Source: Hydrogenophilales bacterium (lineage in GTDB: Bacteria; Pseudomonadota; Gammaproteobacteria; Burkholderiales; Thiobacillaceae). Taken from it: a DNA stretch of 37,476 nucleotides. How positions within the stretch are numbered: the first letter of the stretch is position 1; each line of letters opens with the position of its first letter. Positions 28,016-37,476 of the stretch are shown piece by piece. The notes below the pieces were generated by a model. That model made no database searches, had not been told where the DNA came from, and worked only from the letters and a program-made list of their open reading frames with translations. Both the position numbers and the translations under genes were made by a program. The DNA lies in contig JAGXGM010000017.1 of the NCBI GenBank assembly GCA_024636675.1, forward strand, positions 1-37,476, in the 5' to 3' direction.

Positions 28016-28746
28016 TGATGAAGCGGCCTAAACGCGCTTTGGTGACCGGCGGCAGTGGGGGCATCGGTGCCGCCATCTGCAGACGGCTGGCCGCTGACGG
28101 TCACCATGTCATCGTGCACGGTAGCCGACATGCCGAGCGAGCGGCGACGCTTGCCCGGCAACTCGTCGAGCAGGGTGGCAGCGCCGAGGCGACCTACTTC
28201 GACGTCACTGACCGCCAAGCGACGGCCGACGCACTCGCGTTGGTGCTCGCGGCTGGTCCGATAGAGATTCTGGTGAACAACGCGGGTATTCATGACGATG
28301 CCGTGTTCCCCGGCATGTCGGGTGAGCAGTGGGATAGCGTGCTTGATGTGTCCCTAAACGGGTTTTTCAATGTCACACGGCCGCTGGTCATGCCCATGTT
28401 GCGTACGCGCTGGGGGCGCATCATTACCGTGTCGTCCATTGCAGGGATCACCGGCAATCGCGGACAGGTGAATTATTCGGCGGCCAAGGGCGCGCTGCAT
28501 GCAGCGAGCAAATCGCTGGCGCTGGAGTTGGCCACGCGCGGCATCACGGTCAATGCGGTCGCGCCGGGCATCATCGCCACCAATATGGCGGACAAGGTGT
28601 TCGATGCCGAAATGATCAAGAAGCTGGTACCCATGCAGCGTGCGGGGCGGCCTGAGGAAGTGGCTGATCTCGTCGGCTTTCTGGCCTCGGAGCAATCAGC
28701 CTACATTTCGGGCCAGGTGATCTCGATCAACGGCGCGCTCGCCTAG
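28012..28746 (+). CDS. apeQ: 3-ketoacyl-ACP reductase, FabG-like (ApeQ type)
   Basis: The 244-aa short-chain dehydrogenase has the cofactor loop TGGSGGIGAA (residues 12-21), NNAG at 89-92 and the catalytic residues S142, Y155 and K159 (VNYSAAK). It reduces the 3-keto intermediate with NADPH before dehydration. The start is one of three successive ATG codons at 28012-28020; the first overlaps the preceding stop. It ends the four-gene operon and faces the glycosyltransferase gene on the other strand across 43 bases. Confidence 0.92.
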   Translation: MMMKRPKRALVTGGSGGIGAAICRRLAADGHHVIVHGSRHAERAATLARQLVEQGGSAEATYFDVTDRQATADALALVLAAGPIEILVNNAGIHDDAVFPGMSGEQWDSVLDVSLNGFFNVTRPLVMPMLRTRWGRIITVSSIAGITGNRGQVNYSAAKGALHAASKSLALELATRGITVNAVAPGIIATNMADKVFDAEMIKKLVPMQRAGRPEEVADLVGFLASEQSAYISGQVISINGALA

Positions 28747-28789
28747 CCGCTTCCGCCGTCGGTGCCGAGCAGGAAAAGCTCGCCGGCAT

Positions 28790-29548
28790 TCAAGACAGTC
28801 TGCGCACCAATAGCCAGGGCAGGCGCCGAACGAAACCGAGGAGCAGCCGGGTGTGCATCCAGGTCAGCAGCGTGTTGTCGCGCAGGTAGTTGAAGTGCGA
28901 GACCCCGCCTTCGGCGGCGCTCAAGTAGCGCACGGGCGCGTCCATATTGATGGGCTGCACGCCGGCCCAGCAGAGACGGACGACCGCTTCGGGATCGAAA
29001 TCGAAGCGCCGCATCCAGCGGCTGGACCGCATGGTGCGGATCAGCGGTGCGACTGGATAGACGCGAAAGCCATACAGCGAGTCGCCGATGCCCATCCACA
29101 GGGTTTCGAGGTTGGCCCAGGCATTCGAGAGCTTGCGGCCGTTGACGCGCAAGGCCGGCGCTTCCGGGCCGAACACCGGCTTGCCGAGAATCATCGCCTG
29201 CGGTGCGGCCTGCGATGCCTGCATGAAAGCCGAAATCAGCGCCGCCGGATGCTGGCCATCCGAATCCATGGTCAGCGCGTGGGTGTAGCCCAGTCGCTCC
29301 GCCCGCATCAGGCCTTCGAGCACGGCCGCACCCTTGCCCCGGTTTTCGGGCAGCACAATGATGCGCAGACCTTCGTCGCTACTGGCCAGGTTCTCCAGCA
29401 AGGCGGCGCTGCCGTCAGTGCTTCCGTCGACGACCACCCAGACTGGACTCCAGTGCGCGCGCGCCGCGCGCACCGTGTCAAGCACGCCAGGACCAGGGTT
29501 GTAGCTGGGGATCAGAACCAGATGCGTGCTCGAGTGCGTTGGCGTCAT
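28790..29548 (-). CDS. Family 2 glycosyltransferase of the aryl-polyene cluster
   Basis: The 252-aa GT2 enzyme has the nucleotide-sugar fold (LVLIPSYNPG, VVVDGSTDGS) and the DxD metal site D95/D97 in TMDSDGQH. It probably adds the sugar that links the polyene to its lipid. It has no long membrane segments, though the C-terminal amphipathic stretch (LLGFVRRLPWLLVRRLS) may touch the membrane. The start is the ATG at 29548 with GAGGA upstream, three bases after the acyltransferase stop. Confidence 0.85.
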   Translation of the reverse strand: MTPTHSSTHLVLIPSYNPGPGVLDTVRAARAHWSPVWVVVDGSTDGSAALLENLASSDEGLRIIVLPENRGKGAAVLEGLMRAERLGYTHALTMDSDGQHPAALISAFMQASQAAPQAMILGKPVFGPEAPALRVNGRKLSNAWANLETLWMGIGDSLYGFRVYPVAPLIRTMRSSRWMRRFDFDPEAVVRLCWAGVQPINMDAPVRYLSAAEGGVSHFNYLRDNTLLTWMHTRLLLGFVRRLPWLLVRRLS

Positions 29549-29551
29549 GCG

Positions 29552-30319
29552 TCAGTCCTCGGGTTCAAGCATTGCCGGTTGCAGTTCCCGGCGAAAGTAG
29601 GTTTCAAGTTCGCGGGTAAAGGCGCTCGGCTTGGCGGGGGGCCGAAAGCGCTGCCCGAGTCGGACGCGGAATTCAAGGGGCAGCACAGGGCGTCGGAAAA
29701 GCCCCCATTCCTTGCCCAGGTAGGGCGTCGAGCACTCGATCAACAGCGCCTGTATCGGCGTTTTGCTGCGTGCGGCGATCAGCGCCGCCGAAGGATAGCA
29801 ATCGTTAAGTGGAAAGCGCGTGGTGCGCGTGCCCTCGGGGAAAATCACCAGCTGCGCACCCTGGCTCAGTTCTGATCGCGCACCGATGACCATGTCCATC
29901 ACCGAGGCGTTGCTGATGTAGCGGGCCAGTCGCGCTGCGGAGCCAAACAGCAGGTTGTTCATCAGGCGGGCCTTGATGATGCAGGTGACATCGGGCAGGC
30001 GCGAGAGAATCATTACCGCGTCGAGCAGCGAAGGATGATTGGCGACCAGTACCAGCGGACCGGCATCGGCGAGCTGATCGAGTTCGCTCAGATCGAAACG
30101 GAAGCTGCAAAAAGTTTCGAGGAAAGACAAATAGAAGCGAAGCGCGCGCATGATCACGCGTCGGCCGAGAATTCGCCCCCAGCGTCGTGGCAGCACCGGG
30201 TAGAGGAGCATGGCAAAGGGCAACCAGCAAAGGCATATCAGGGCCAGCAGGCCAAGGCCGGAAAACATGACCAGAGTTTCATAGACGGCCCAAAGAGGTC
30301 GCCATGGCTGGCTGCGCAC
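29552..30319 (-). CDS. PlsC-type 1-acylglycerol-phosphate acyltransferase
   Basis: The 255-aa membrane-bound acyltransferase has the H-x4-D motif (H95/D100 in VANHPSLLDAVM), FPEGTRT at about residues 160-166 and an N-terminal membrane helix (about 14-40). It probably acylates the lipid anchor of the pigment. I chose the GTG at 30319 because AAGGGGA lies eight bases before it; a TTG at 30343 would give 263 residues and overlap the upstream gene, but has no ribosome site. Confidence 0.85.
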   Translation of the reverse strand: MRSQPWRPLWAVYETLVMFSGLGLLALICLCWLPFAMLLYPVLPRRWGRILGRRVIMRALRFYLSFLETFCSFRFDLSELDQLADAGPLVLVANHPSLLDAVMILSRLPDVTCIIKARLMNNLLFGSAARLARYISNASVMDMVIGARSELSQGAQLVIFPEGTRTTRFPLNDCYPSAALIAARSKTPIQALLIECSTPYLGKEWGLFRRPVLPLEFRVRLGQRFRPPAKPSAFTRELETYFRRELQPAMLEPED

Positions 30320-30332
30320 GCCGCTGATCCCC

Positions 30333-31160
30333 TTAGTCGTCAACGGTCACGCGGGCGGCCGACTCACCCAGCACCCAGCTCAGCGCGATGCCGGCCGCGA
30401 CATAGTTTTTTCTGCGCACCAGCGGACTGTCTTCGAATACGGCACCGGACAGATTGTCGTAACGCACGAAGGCCCCCAGCCATGTGTTGGCAAAGCGTTT
30501 CGATACGGCCATCAAGAACTGGGTGCCGGCGTAGCCGCCGCGCGCCGAGTAGGCCGGCCGCGCAGCGGTGGCGAAGTCGGGGGCGACGCTATAGGTATAG
30601 GCGTGCTGGCGCCGGTCGCCATAAAGTACGCCCGCTTGCAGCCCGAGATTCCAGCCGGGTAAGGCAGGCAGATCGGTCAGGTCAAGATTGAGTTTCGGGT
30701 GCCAGACCCATCCAATGTGGCGTACCGGGCGCTCGACGGTGTAGGCCGCGCGCACGGGCAGGAGCAGCTTGAGACTGCGCGCGTTGGCCGGCGTATGCCA
30801 GAGTGTGTATTCGAACTGCGGGCCGACTTCAAAGCTGGCTTTCAAATCCGGCATGCCGGTGCGCACCGCAATGTCTTTGCTGCTGGCCGGTGGCGAAAGC
30901 GCCAGACCGAGATTCAGATCGAGGCGCTCGGTGTCGAGGAAACTGGCGCGCATGCCCTGCCGGTCGGCCTTGAAAAACTCGCCGCGATAGACGAGGTAGG
31001 GGATGGGCATGAGAAATTGCCGGGTTTCGTCCGAGCCGCGATAGGCCGGAAAGCTGAGCGCCGTCCCGCCCGCGCCGACTTCCCAGAGCGGCTTCTCGGT
31101 GGCCGTCGCAGTCAGCGCGGAAAGGATCAGCGTCAGACAAAATACGGTGCGTGTGATCAT
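30333..31160 (-). CDS. MipA/OmpV-family outer-membrane protein
   Basis: The 275-aa protein has a signal peptide (residues 1-21, cleavage near TATA-TEKP) and a mature part of alternating short strands ending in an aromatic/hydrophobic run, typical of the MipA/OmpV beta-barrel family. The GGTALSFPAYRGSDETRQF segment near the N-terminus is the family signature. In this setting it may help place the aryl-polyene lipid in the outer membrane. Its ATG overlaps the stop of the chorismatase fragment (ATGA). Confidence 0.82.
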   Translation of the reverse strand: MITRTVFCLTLILSALTATATEKPLWEVGAGGTALSFPAYRGSDETRQFLMPIPYLVYRGEFFKADRQGMRASFLDTERLDLNLGLALSPPASSKDIAVRTGMPDLKASFEVGPQFEYTLWHTPANARSLKLLLPVRAAYTVERPVRHIGWVWHPKLNLDLTDLPALPGWNLGLQAGVLYGDRRQHAYTYSVAPDFATAARPAYSARGGYAGTQFLMAVSKRFANTWLGAFVRYDNLSGAVFEDSPLVRRKNYVAAGIALSWVLGESAARVTVDD

Positions 31161-31495
31161 GGCGTGTCCGATCTCGTATGAAAGGCTATTCCTTCAATTT
31201 CCAGAAGTAAATCAGCGCGGCCGATGTCAGCCTGCAGATAGATGGCCTGTGCCGCATCAAGTCGTGGGCCGAGCGTGGCACGAATCCGGGCCACGTGGGC
31301 TGCATCGCGAATGTAGAAGCGGGTGGCCAATTCGCCCGGCGCAAGCGGCGCTGACGCGCAACGCAGGTTGGCATGGGCGATCACGGTTTCGATATTGGCC
31401 AGCGTTTCCTCGAACTGTGCGAGCACGTGTGACAGACCGTGTGACAACCGGCTTTGCGGAAAGGCGCTCAAGTGCATGATTCCGTCAGGAATCAT
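31157..31495 (-). pseudogene. Chorismatase (XanB2/FkbO-like), C-terminal fragment
   Basis: The 112 residues match the C-terminal RidA-like domain of chorismatases: TRFYIRDAAHVARIRATL, then the AIYLQADIGRADLLLEIEG ending that carries the substrate-site Gln/Asp/Glu residues. Full enzymes have about 330 residues and make 3- or 4-hydroxybenzoate from chorismate, the starter of xanthomonadin-type pigments. The N-terminal two thirds are missing. The frame stays open upstream only to a TAG inside the tRNA-His repeat (31511-31513), so the gene is cut exactly at the island edge. It is still coupled to mipA by ATGA, so a short protein might be made. Confidence 0.7.
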
Positions 31496-31497
31496 GC
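31474..31497. repeat. Perfect 10-bp inverted repeat next to the right island edge
   Basis: Arms GCATGATTCC (31474-31483) and GGAATCATGC (31488-31497) enclose a four-base loop. The structure lies 13 bases inside the right tRNA-His repeat and covers the first codons of the chorismatase fragment. No T-run follows on either side. It could be a recombinase-arm site, an operator or an mRNA hairpin that limits translation. Confidence 0.6.
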
Positions 31498-31510
31498 GCC
31501 TGCCGAATGC

Positions 31511-31541
31511 CTAAGGGATGTTGGGGTGGCTGACGGGGCTC
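31511..31541 (-). repeat. Right direct repeat: 3' end of the intact tRNA-His (att-like site)
   Basis: This is the second copy of the 31-bp repeat. Here it is part of a complete tRNA-His: 31522-31541 is the tRNA 3' end with CCA, and 31511-31521 (CTAAGGGATGT) is the flank. Tyrosine integrases that use tRNA 3' ends leave an intact gene on one side, as here. Confidence 0.85.
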
Positions 31542-31598
31542 GAACCCGCGACAACTGGAATCACAATCCAGGACTCTACCAACTGAGCTACAGCCACC
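31522..31598 (-). tRNA. tRNA-His (anticodon GTG)
   Basis: The 77-base cloverleaf has acceptor strands GGTGGCTG and CAGCCACC, including the extra 5' G of tRNA-His, D arm GCTCAGTTGGTAGAGT, anticodon stem-loop CTGGATTGTGATTCCAG with GTG, T arm CGGGTTCGAGCCCCG and an encoded CCA. It is the last of three tRNA genes downstream of glmM and the target of the probable island integration. Confidence 0.97.
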
Positions 31599-31606
31599 GT
31601 TGAAAC

Positions 31607-31683
<77 letters not shown>

Positions 31684-31744
31684 CATTCCCTGTCGGTTTC
31701 CGAGAGACCGGCCAGCGTAGTCTCTGCCTGCAGGCTGGAAACGC

Positions 31745-31821
<77 letters not shown>

Positions 31822-31863
31822 GAGGGAAGGCATTGTAGCGGAAATCGCACCCACCGGTCGGCG

Positions 31864-33216
31864 CTACGCGGCGACGTCGCGCACCGCATCGGCGAGGCGC
31901 TGCGCGCAGCGGGACGCGAGATCGGCCGAGCGCGCCTCCACCATCAGGCGCAGCAGCGGTTCGGTCCCGGAGGCGCGGATCAGCACGCGCCCCTCGCCGC
32001 CCAGCTCGGCCTCAACCTCGCGACGCGCGGACGCGAGACCTGCGTGTCGCACCCAGTCGAAGTCTCCGGCAACCCGCACGTTGATCAGTTCCTGCGGATA
32101 GAGCTCGAGCCCGGCGCACAGCTCGGCGAGGCTCTCGCCGGTGCGCCGGATTGCCGCGAGCACCTGCAGCGCGCTGATCGTGGCGTCTCCCGTGGAATGG
32201 CAATCGAGGCACAGCAGGTGCCCGGATCCCTCTCCGCCGAAGAGCCAGCCGCGCTCCTTCATCATCTCGAGCACGTAGCGATCGCCCACCTTGGCGCGCG
32301 CGAATTCCACGCGCATGCGCGCGAACGCCTGCTCGAGTGCGAAGTTGGTCATCTGCGTGCCCGCCGCCCCGGCGACCGGGCCGGCGCGCAGCCGGTCGCC
32401 AACGATCACGTAGAGCAGTTCGTCGCCGTTGTAGATCCGCCCCGCTGCGTCGACCATCAGCAGCCGGTCGGCGTCACCGTCGAGCGCGATTCCCAGGTCG
32501 GCGCGCTGCTCGAGCACGGCGCGCTGCAGCGCCTGCGGAGCCGTGGCGCCGCAGCCCTCGTTGATGTTGAGTCCGTTGGGCGCGACCCCGATGGAAACCA
32601 CGCCGGCGCCGAGTTCGTGGAAGACGGGCGGCGCCGTGTGATACGCGGCGCCGTGCGCGCAGTCGACGACCAGCCGCATTCCGCGCAGATCCAGATCCGC
32701 ATCGAAGGTGCTCTTGCAGAACTCAATGTAGCGCCCGGACGCGTCGTCGATCCGGCGCGCCCGGCCCAGCGCCTGCGCGGCGACGCAACCCATCGGCTCG
32801 TCGATCGCCGCCTCGATTGCCAGTTCGAGTGCGTCGTCGAGCTTGGTGCCACGCGCCGAAAAGAACTTGATGCCGTTGTCGGGGAAGGGATTGTGCGATG
32901 CGCTGATCACCACGCCAGCCGACAGGCGCAGTGCGCGCGTCAGATACGCGACCGCCGGCGTCGGGATCGGACCCGAGAGCAGCACGTCGACTCCGGCCGC
33001 GGCGAAGCCCGCCTCCAGGGCGGCTTCCAGCATGTAGCCCGAAATGCGCGTGTCCTTGCCGATCAGCACCGTCGGGCTCGCCCGGCCGTCGCCGGGCGCG
33101 CGCGCCGTGAGCACGCGACCGGCGGCGTAGCCCAGCCGCATCACGAACTCCGGCGTGATCGGCACCTCGCCGACCCGACCCCGCACCCCATCGGTACCGA
33201 AATATTTTCTGCTCAC
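31864..33216 (-). CDS. glmM: Phosphoglucosamine mutase
   Basis: GlmM converts glucosamine-6-phosphate to glucosamine-1-phosphate for UDP-GlcNAc, peptidoglycan and LPS synthesis. The 450-aa protein starts with [10 protein letters not shown], has the phosphoserine loop [16 protein letters not shown] (active S107), the metal loop ALDGDADR and the sugar-binding GEGSGHLL. The start is a GTG at 33216 with AGAGGG upstream; a longer frame to 33306 runs into folP. It lies 13 bases after folP, and the ftsH-folP-glmM order is the one known from E. coli. Confidence 0.96.
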   Translation of the reverse strand: MSRKYFGTDGVRGRVGEVPITPEFVMRLGYAAGRVLTARAPGDGRASPTVLIGKDTRISGYMLEAALEAGFAAAGVDVLLSGPIPTPAVAYLTRALRLSAGVVISASHNPFPDNGIKFFSARGTKLDDALELAIEAAIDEPMGCVAAQALGRARRIDDASGRYIEFCKSTFDADLDLRGMRLVVDCAHGAAYHTAPPVFHELGAGVVSIGVAPNGLNINEGCGATAPQALQRAVLEQRADLGIALDGDADRLLMVDAAGRIYNGDELLYVIVGDRLRAGPVAGAAGTQMTNFALEQAFARMRVEFARAKVGDRYVLEMMKERGWLFGGEGSGHLLCLDCHSTGDATISALQVLAAIRRTGESLAELCAGLELYPQELINVRVAGDFDWVRHAGLASARREVEAELGGEGRVLIRASGTEPLLRLMVEARSADLASRCAQRLADAVRDVAA

Positions 33217-33229
33217 CTCTTTTGCCCTC

Positions 33230-34105
33230 TCATTCGTGCGCCGCACCGGCGCCCGACCCAGCGATCGCCTGCCACACCGCGAGCGCGTCGCGACTCTCGG
33301 CGACATCGTGCACGCGCGCGATGGCCGCGCCGCGCGCCACCGCGAAGAGCATCGCCGCGAGGCTGCCCGCGAGCCGCGCCTCGACGCCGCGCCCAGTGAT
33401 CGTTCCCACCATCGACTTGCGCGAAACGCCGACCAGCACCGGAAATCCGAGCGCCGCGATCACGCCGAGCCGCTCGAGCAATTGCAGATTGTGCCTCAGA
33501 GTCTTGCCGAAGCCGATGCCCGGATCGAGCACGATCCGTTCCGGCGCGACCCCGGCGGCGGCAAGCGCTGCCGCGCGCTCGCCCAGGAAGCCCGCCACTT
33601 CGGTGACGGCTTCCTCGTAGCGCGGCGCACGCTGCATCGTTTCGGGGCTGCCCCGCATGTGCATCACGCACAGCCCGGCAGTGGTGTCGCGCACTGCGTC
33701 GACCGCGCCCTCGTCACGAAACGCGTTGACGTCGTTGATCATGTCCGCGCCGGCCGCGAGGGCCGCACGCATCACTTCGGTCTTGCGCGTATCCACCGAA
33801 AGCGCCGCGCCGCAGTCGCGCAAGGCGCCGAGCAACGGAAGCAGGCGTTCGATTTGGAGCGCGGCCGGCACCGGTGTGGCTCCGGGCCGGGTCGACTCTG
33901 CGCCGAGGTCAAGAATGTCCGCGCCCGCCGCGACGAGCTCGCGCGCGTGCGCCACGGCCCGCGCCGGGTCGAGCAGCCGCCCACCATCGGAAAAGGAGTC
34001 CGCGGTCAGGTTCACCACGCCCATCACCAGCGGTCGCTCGAGCGTCCAGGCGAAGCGCCCGCAACGCAGAATGGCGCGGTCAGGAACAGGCGTGGCGGCA
34101 GACAT
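33230..34105 (-). CDS. folP: Dihydropteroate synthase
   Basis: FolP condenses p-aminobenzoate with dihydropterin pyrophosphate in folate synthesis and is the sulfonamide target. The 291-aa protein has the two signatures [16 protein letters not shown] and [15 protein letters not shown], plus [14 protein letters not shown] and the C-terminal SRKSMVG with the pterin-binding Lys/Ser. The ATG at 34105 has GAGG nine bases upstream; an ATG at 34147 is possible but less well placed. Confidence 0.95.
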   Translation of the reverse strand: MSAATPVPDRAILRCGRFAWTLERPLVMGVVNLTADSFSDGGRLLDPARAVAHARELVAAGADILDLGAESTRPGATPVPAALQIERLLPLLGALRDCGAALSVDTRKTEVMRAALAAGADMINDVNAFRDEGAVDAVRDTTAGLCVMHMRGSPETMQRAPRYEEAVTEVAGFLGERAAALAAAGVAPERIVLDPGIGFGKTLRHNLQLLERLGVIAALGFPVLVGVSRKSMVGTITGRGVEARLAGSLAAMLFAVARGAAIARVHDVAESRDALAVWQAIAGSGAGAAHE

Positions 34106-34195
34106 GTGCGCGGACCTCAGATCGAGTGGGATGCTCCCGGCTCGCAAGAACGGCGGACCGCTGCGGTCCGCCGTCGGTGGGTCGAAGCAAGCGCC

Positions 34196-36142
<1,947 letters not shown>

Positions 36143-36259
36143 GAATGCTGCTCCTTGGGTGCGTCCTTCGATTCTACGCAGGTTGGGGCAATCGGGCCAA
36201 CGTCAAGGTCTTGCTAAGTCATTGATCCGTAGAGGGGCATTGGCCGCGTCGCGACCCGG

Positions 36260-36919
36260 TTACCGGGACTCGGCCGGGGCGCTCATCGGTTTGAGCCGCC
36301 GCCCGAGCAGGTAGGTTTCCGCCGATTCGTCACGCGAAGCCTTGGGCTTGCGCGCGGCGACCTCGACGAAGGTCTGCTTGAAGAGCTCGACCGACTGACT
36401 GTAGCCGCTGCCGTGGAAGCACTTCGCGAGCAAGGCGCCATCCGCCTTGAGATGAGCACGCGAGAACTCGAGCGCGAGTTGGATCAGGTCGCTCATGCGC
36501 GCCGCGTCCGCGGCGGCCACGCCGCTCAAGTTCGGCGCCATGTCGGAGATGACCAGATCGACATACAAGCCGCCCAGCGCCTGTTCGAGCTTCTCGAGCA
36601 CCTCGGCCTCGCGGAAGTCGCCGAGCAGGAACTCGACATTCGCGACCGGCTCCATCGGCAACAGATCCAGCGCGACGATGCGGCCCCGGAAGTTTCCGGG
36701 GCCGACGCTCATGCGCTCGCGCAGCACCTGGCACCAGGCGCCCGGCGTCGAGCCCAGGTCGACCACCAGCATGCCGGGGCGAATCAGCTGGTCGCGCTCG
36801 TCGATCTCCAGCAGTTTGAACGCGCCGCGCGAGCGATAGCCGCGCTGCTGCGCGAGCTTCACGTACGGATCGTTCATGTGGCGATCGAGCCACGCCTTGT
36901 TGAACTTCTTCTTTCCCAT
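36260..36919 (-). CDS. rlmE: 23S rRNA 2'-O-ribose U2552 methyltransferase
   Basis: RlmE (FtsJ/RrmJ) methylates U2552 in the A loop of 23S rRNA late in 50S assembly. The 219-aa protein has the SAM loop [10 protein letters not shown] (53-62) and the catalytic tetrad K35, D126 (SDMAPNLSG), K166 (LLAKCFHG) and E201, equivalent to K38, D124, K164 and E199 in E. coli. The ATG at 36919 has a GGGAGAG site just upstream; an ATG 18 bases earlier is less likely. It lies upstream of ftsH with a 117-base gap, as in many proteobacteria. Confidence 0.96.
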   Translation of the reverse strand: MGKKKFNKAWLDRHMNDPYVKLAQQRGYRSRGAFKLLEIDERDQLIRPGMLVVDLGSTPGAWCQVLRERMSVGPGNFRGRIVALDLLPMEPVANVEFLLGDFREAEVLEKLEQALGGLYVDLVISDMAPNLSGVAAADAARMSDLIQLALEFSRAHLKADGALLAKCFHGSGYSQSVELFKQTFVEVAARKPKASRDESAETYLLGRRLKPMSAPAESR

Positions 36920-37011
36920 CTCTCCCTGCCCACGCACGGCCGCCGTTGCGGCCGGGCGGATTCTACGCGTGCCCGACCGGCGCGACGCGGGATCGGGTCT
37001 AAAATGGCGCG

Positions 37012-37476
37012 ATGAAACCCAACCCCATCTTCACCCTGCCCCTGACGCCCGCTTCGCGCAAGGCGCTCAAGGCGATTGCCCACCACCTCGACCCGGTGGT
37101 GATGATCGGCGATGCCGGAGCCACCGCCGCGGTGATCGCCGAGACCCGCCGCGCGCTCGCCGCGCATGAACTCATCAAGATTCGCGTGCGCGGCGACGAT
37201 CGGGCGGCGCGCGACGCCTGCCTGACCCTGATCTGCGAGTCGACCGGCGCAGCCCCGGTGCAGCGCATCGGCAAGCTGCTGGTCATCTACCTGCCCCGCC
37301 CCGTGGAGACCGAAACCGCCAAGGGGCCATACATCCCGAAGAAGCGCGCAGCAGTCGGCGCGGGCCCCAAGGTGCCTGCGCCCCGGCGCGCGCCGAGCGC
37401 CACCGCCAAGCCGCGCGCCCGGCCGTCGCCGGGCTCTCCGACGCGCGCTCCGACGCGCTCCCCGGCACGCACCTCC
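37012..37476 (+). CDS. yhbY: YhbY-family (CRM domain) RNA-binding protein, runs off the window
   Basis: The frame is open from the ATG at 37012 to the last base, 155 codons without a stop, so the C-terminus is outside the window. Residues 10-100 form the CRM fold ([20 protein letters not shown], then a G-x-x-G-like loop reading GDAGAT, and later [13 protein letters not shown]). The family associates with pre-50S ribosomes. A basic Pro/Ala/Arg-rich tail follows, longer than in E. coli YhbY (97 aa). It is divergent from rlmE; TAAAAT at 37000-37005 could be a -10 box, which would give a very short or no leader. Confidence 0.9.
   Translation, partial: MKPNPIFTLPLTPASRKALKAIAHHLDPVVMIGDAGATAAVIAETRRALAAHELIKIRVRGDDRAARDACLTLICESTGAAPVQRIGKLLVIYLPRPVETETAKGPYIPKKRAAVGAGPKVPAPRRAPSATAKPRARPSPGSPTRAPTRSPARTS

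Noticed and set aside
28764..28780. Bidirectional terminator between the converging apeQ and glycosyltransferase genes
   Set aside because: Only a five-pair stem (CGAGC/GCTCG) with no T-run; too weak to call.

Overview
The window looks like a high-GC betaproteobacterial chromosome, most likely Burkholderiales or a near relative. The evidence is the core block on the right (yhbY, rlmE, ftsH, folP, glmM in betaproteobacterial order and style), tRNA genes that encode their own CCA ends, and close packing of GC-rich genes. No species can be named from the sequence alone.

Layout. (1) Positions 1-1690 are mobile debris: two small coupled reading frames of unknown function and a 5'-truncated IS256-family transposase that has cut off the end of a small secreted-protein gene. 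(2) Positions 2046-5858 hold envelope and ion-stress genes: a double PRC-barrel protein, a DUF2254 membrane protein and a NhaA Na+/H+ antiporter. (3) Positions 6140-14573 hold a complete N-type ATPase operon in the order atpD-C-Q-R-B-E-F-A-[eRF1-like]-[HPF-like]-atpG. Its AtpF appears to be a b/delta fusion, and two genes of translation-factor type sit between atpA and atpG. (4) Positions 14598-16235 hold an IS481-type remnant and an IS630-family element with recognisable ends but a frameshifted transposase. (5) Positions 16273-31541 form a 15.2-kb segment bounded by a perfect 31-bp direct repeat of the 3' end of tRNA-His. It carries an aryl-polyene (APE/xanthomonadin-type) pigment-lipid cluster. 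(6) Positions 31522-31821 hold tRNA-His, tRNA-Arg and tRNA-Pro. (7) Positions 31864-37476 hold core genes glmM, folP, ftsH, rlmE and the start of yhbY.

How the genes work together. The N-ATPase and the divergent nhaA both move H+ or Na+ across the inner membrane. The eRF1-like and HPF-like genes in the same operon suggest that ion pumping is co-expressed with ribosome rescue or hibernation under stress. In the APE cluster, an AMP-ligase loads an aromatic starter on an acyl carrier protein. A ketosynthase/chain-length-factor pair, a ketoreductase and two hotdog dehydratases extend it to a polyene. Acyltransferases and a glycosyltransferase join it to a lipid, and an MMPL transporter with a LolA-like carrier exports it to the outer membrane. 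The cluster consists of a nine-gene coupled operon, a scar with a broken PAP2 gene and an IS30 fragment, a four-gene coupled operon, and a four-gene operon on the opposite strand that starts with a chorismatase fragment cut at the tRNA-His repeat.

The observations most worth following are the ribosome-factor genes inside the N-ATPase operon, the tRNA-His-bounded APE island without an integrase, and the orphan tRNA-Asn 3' half just inside the island.
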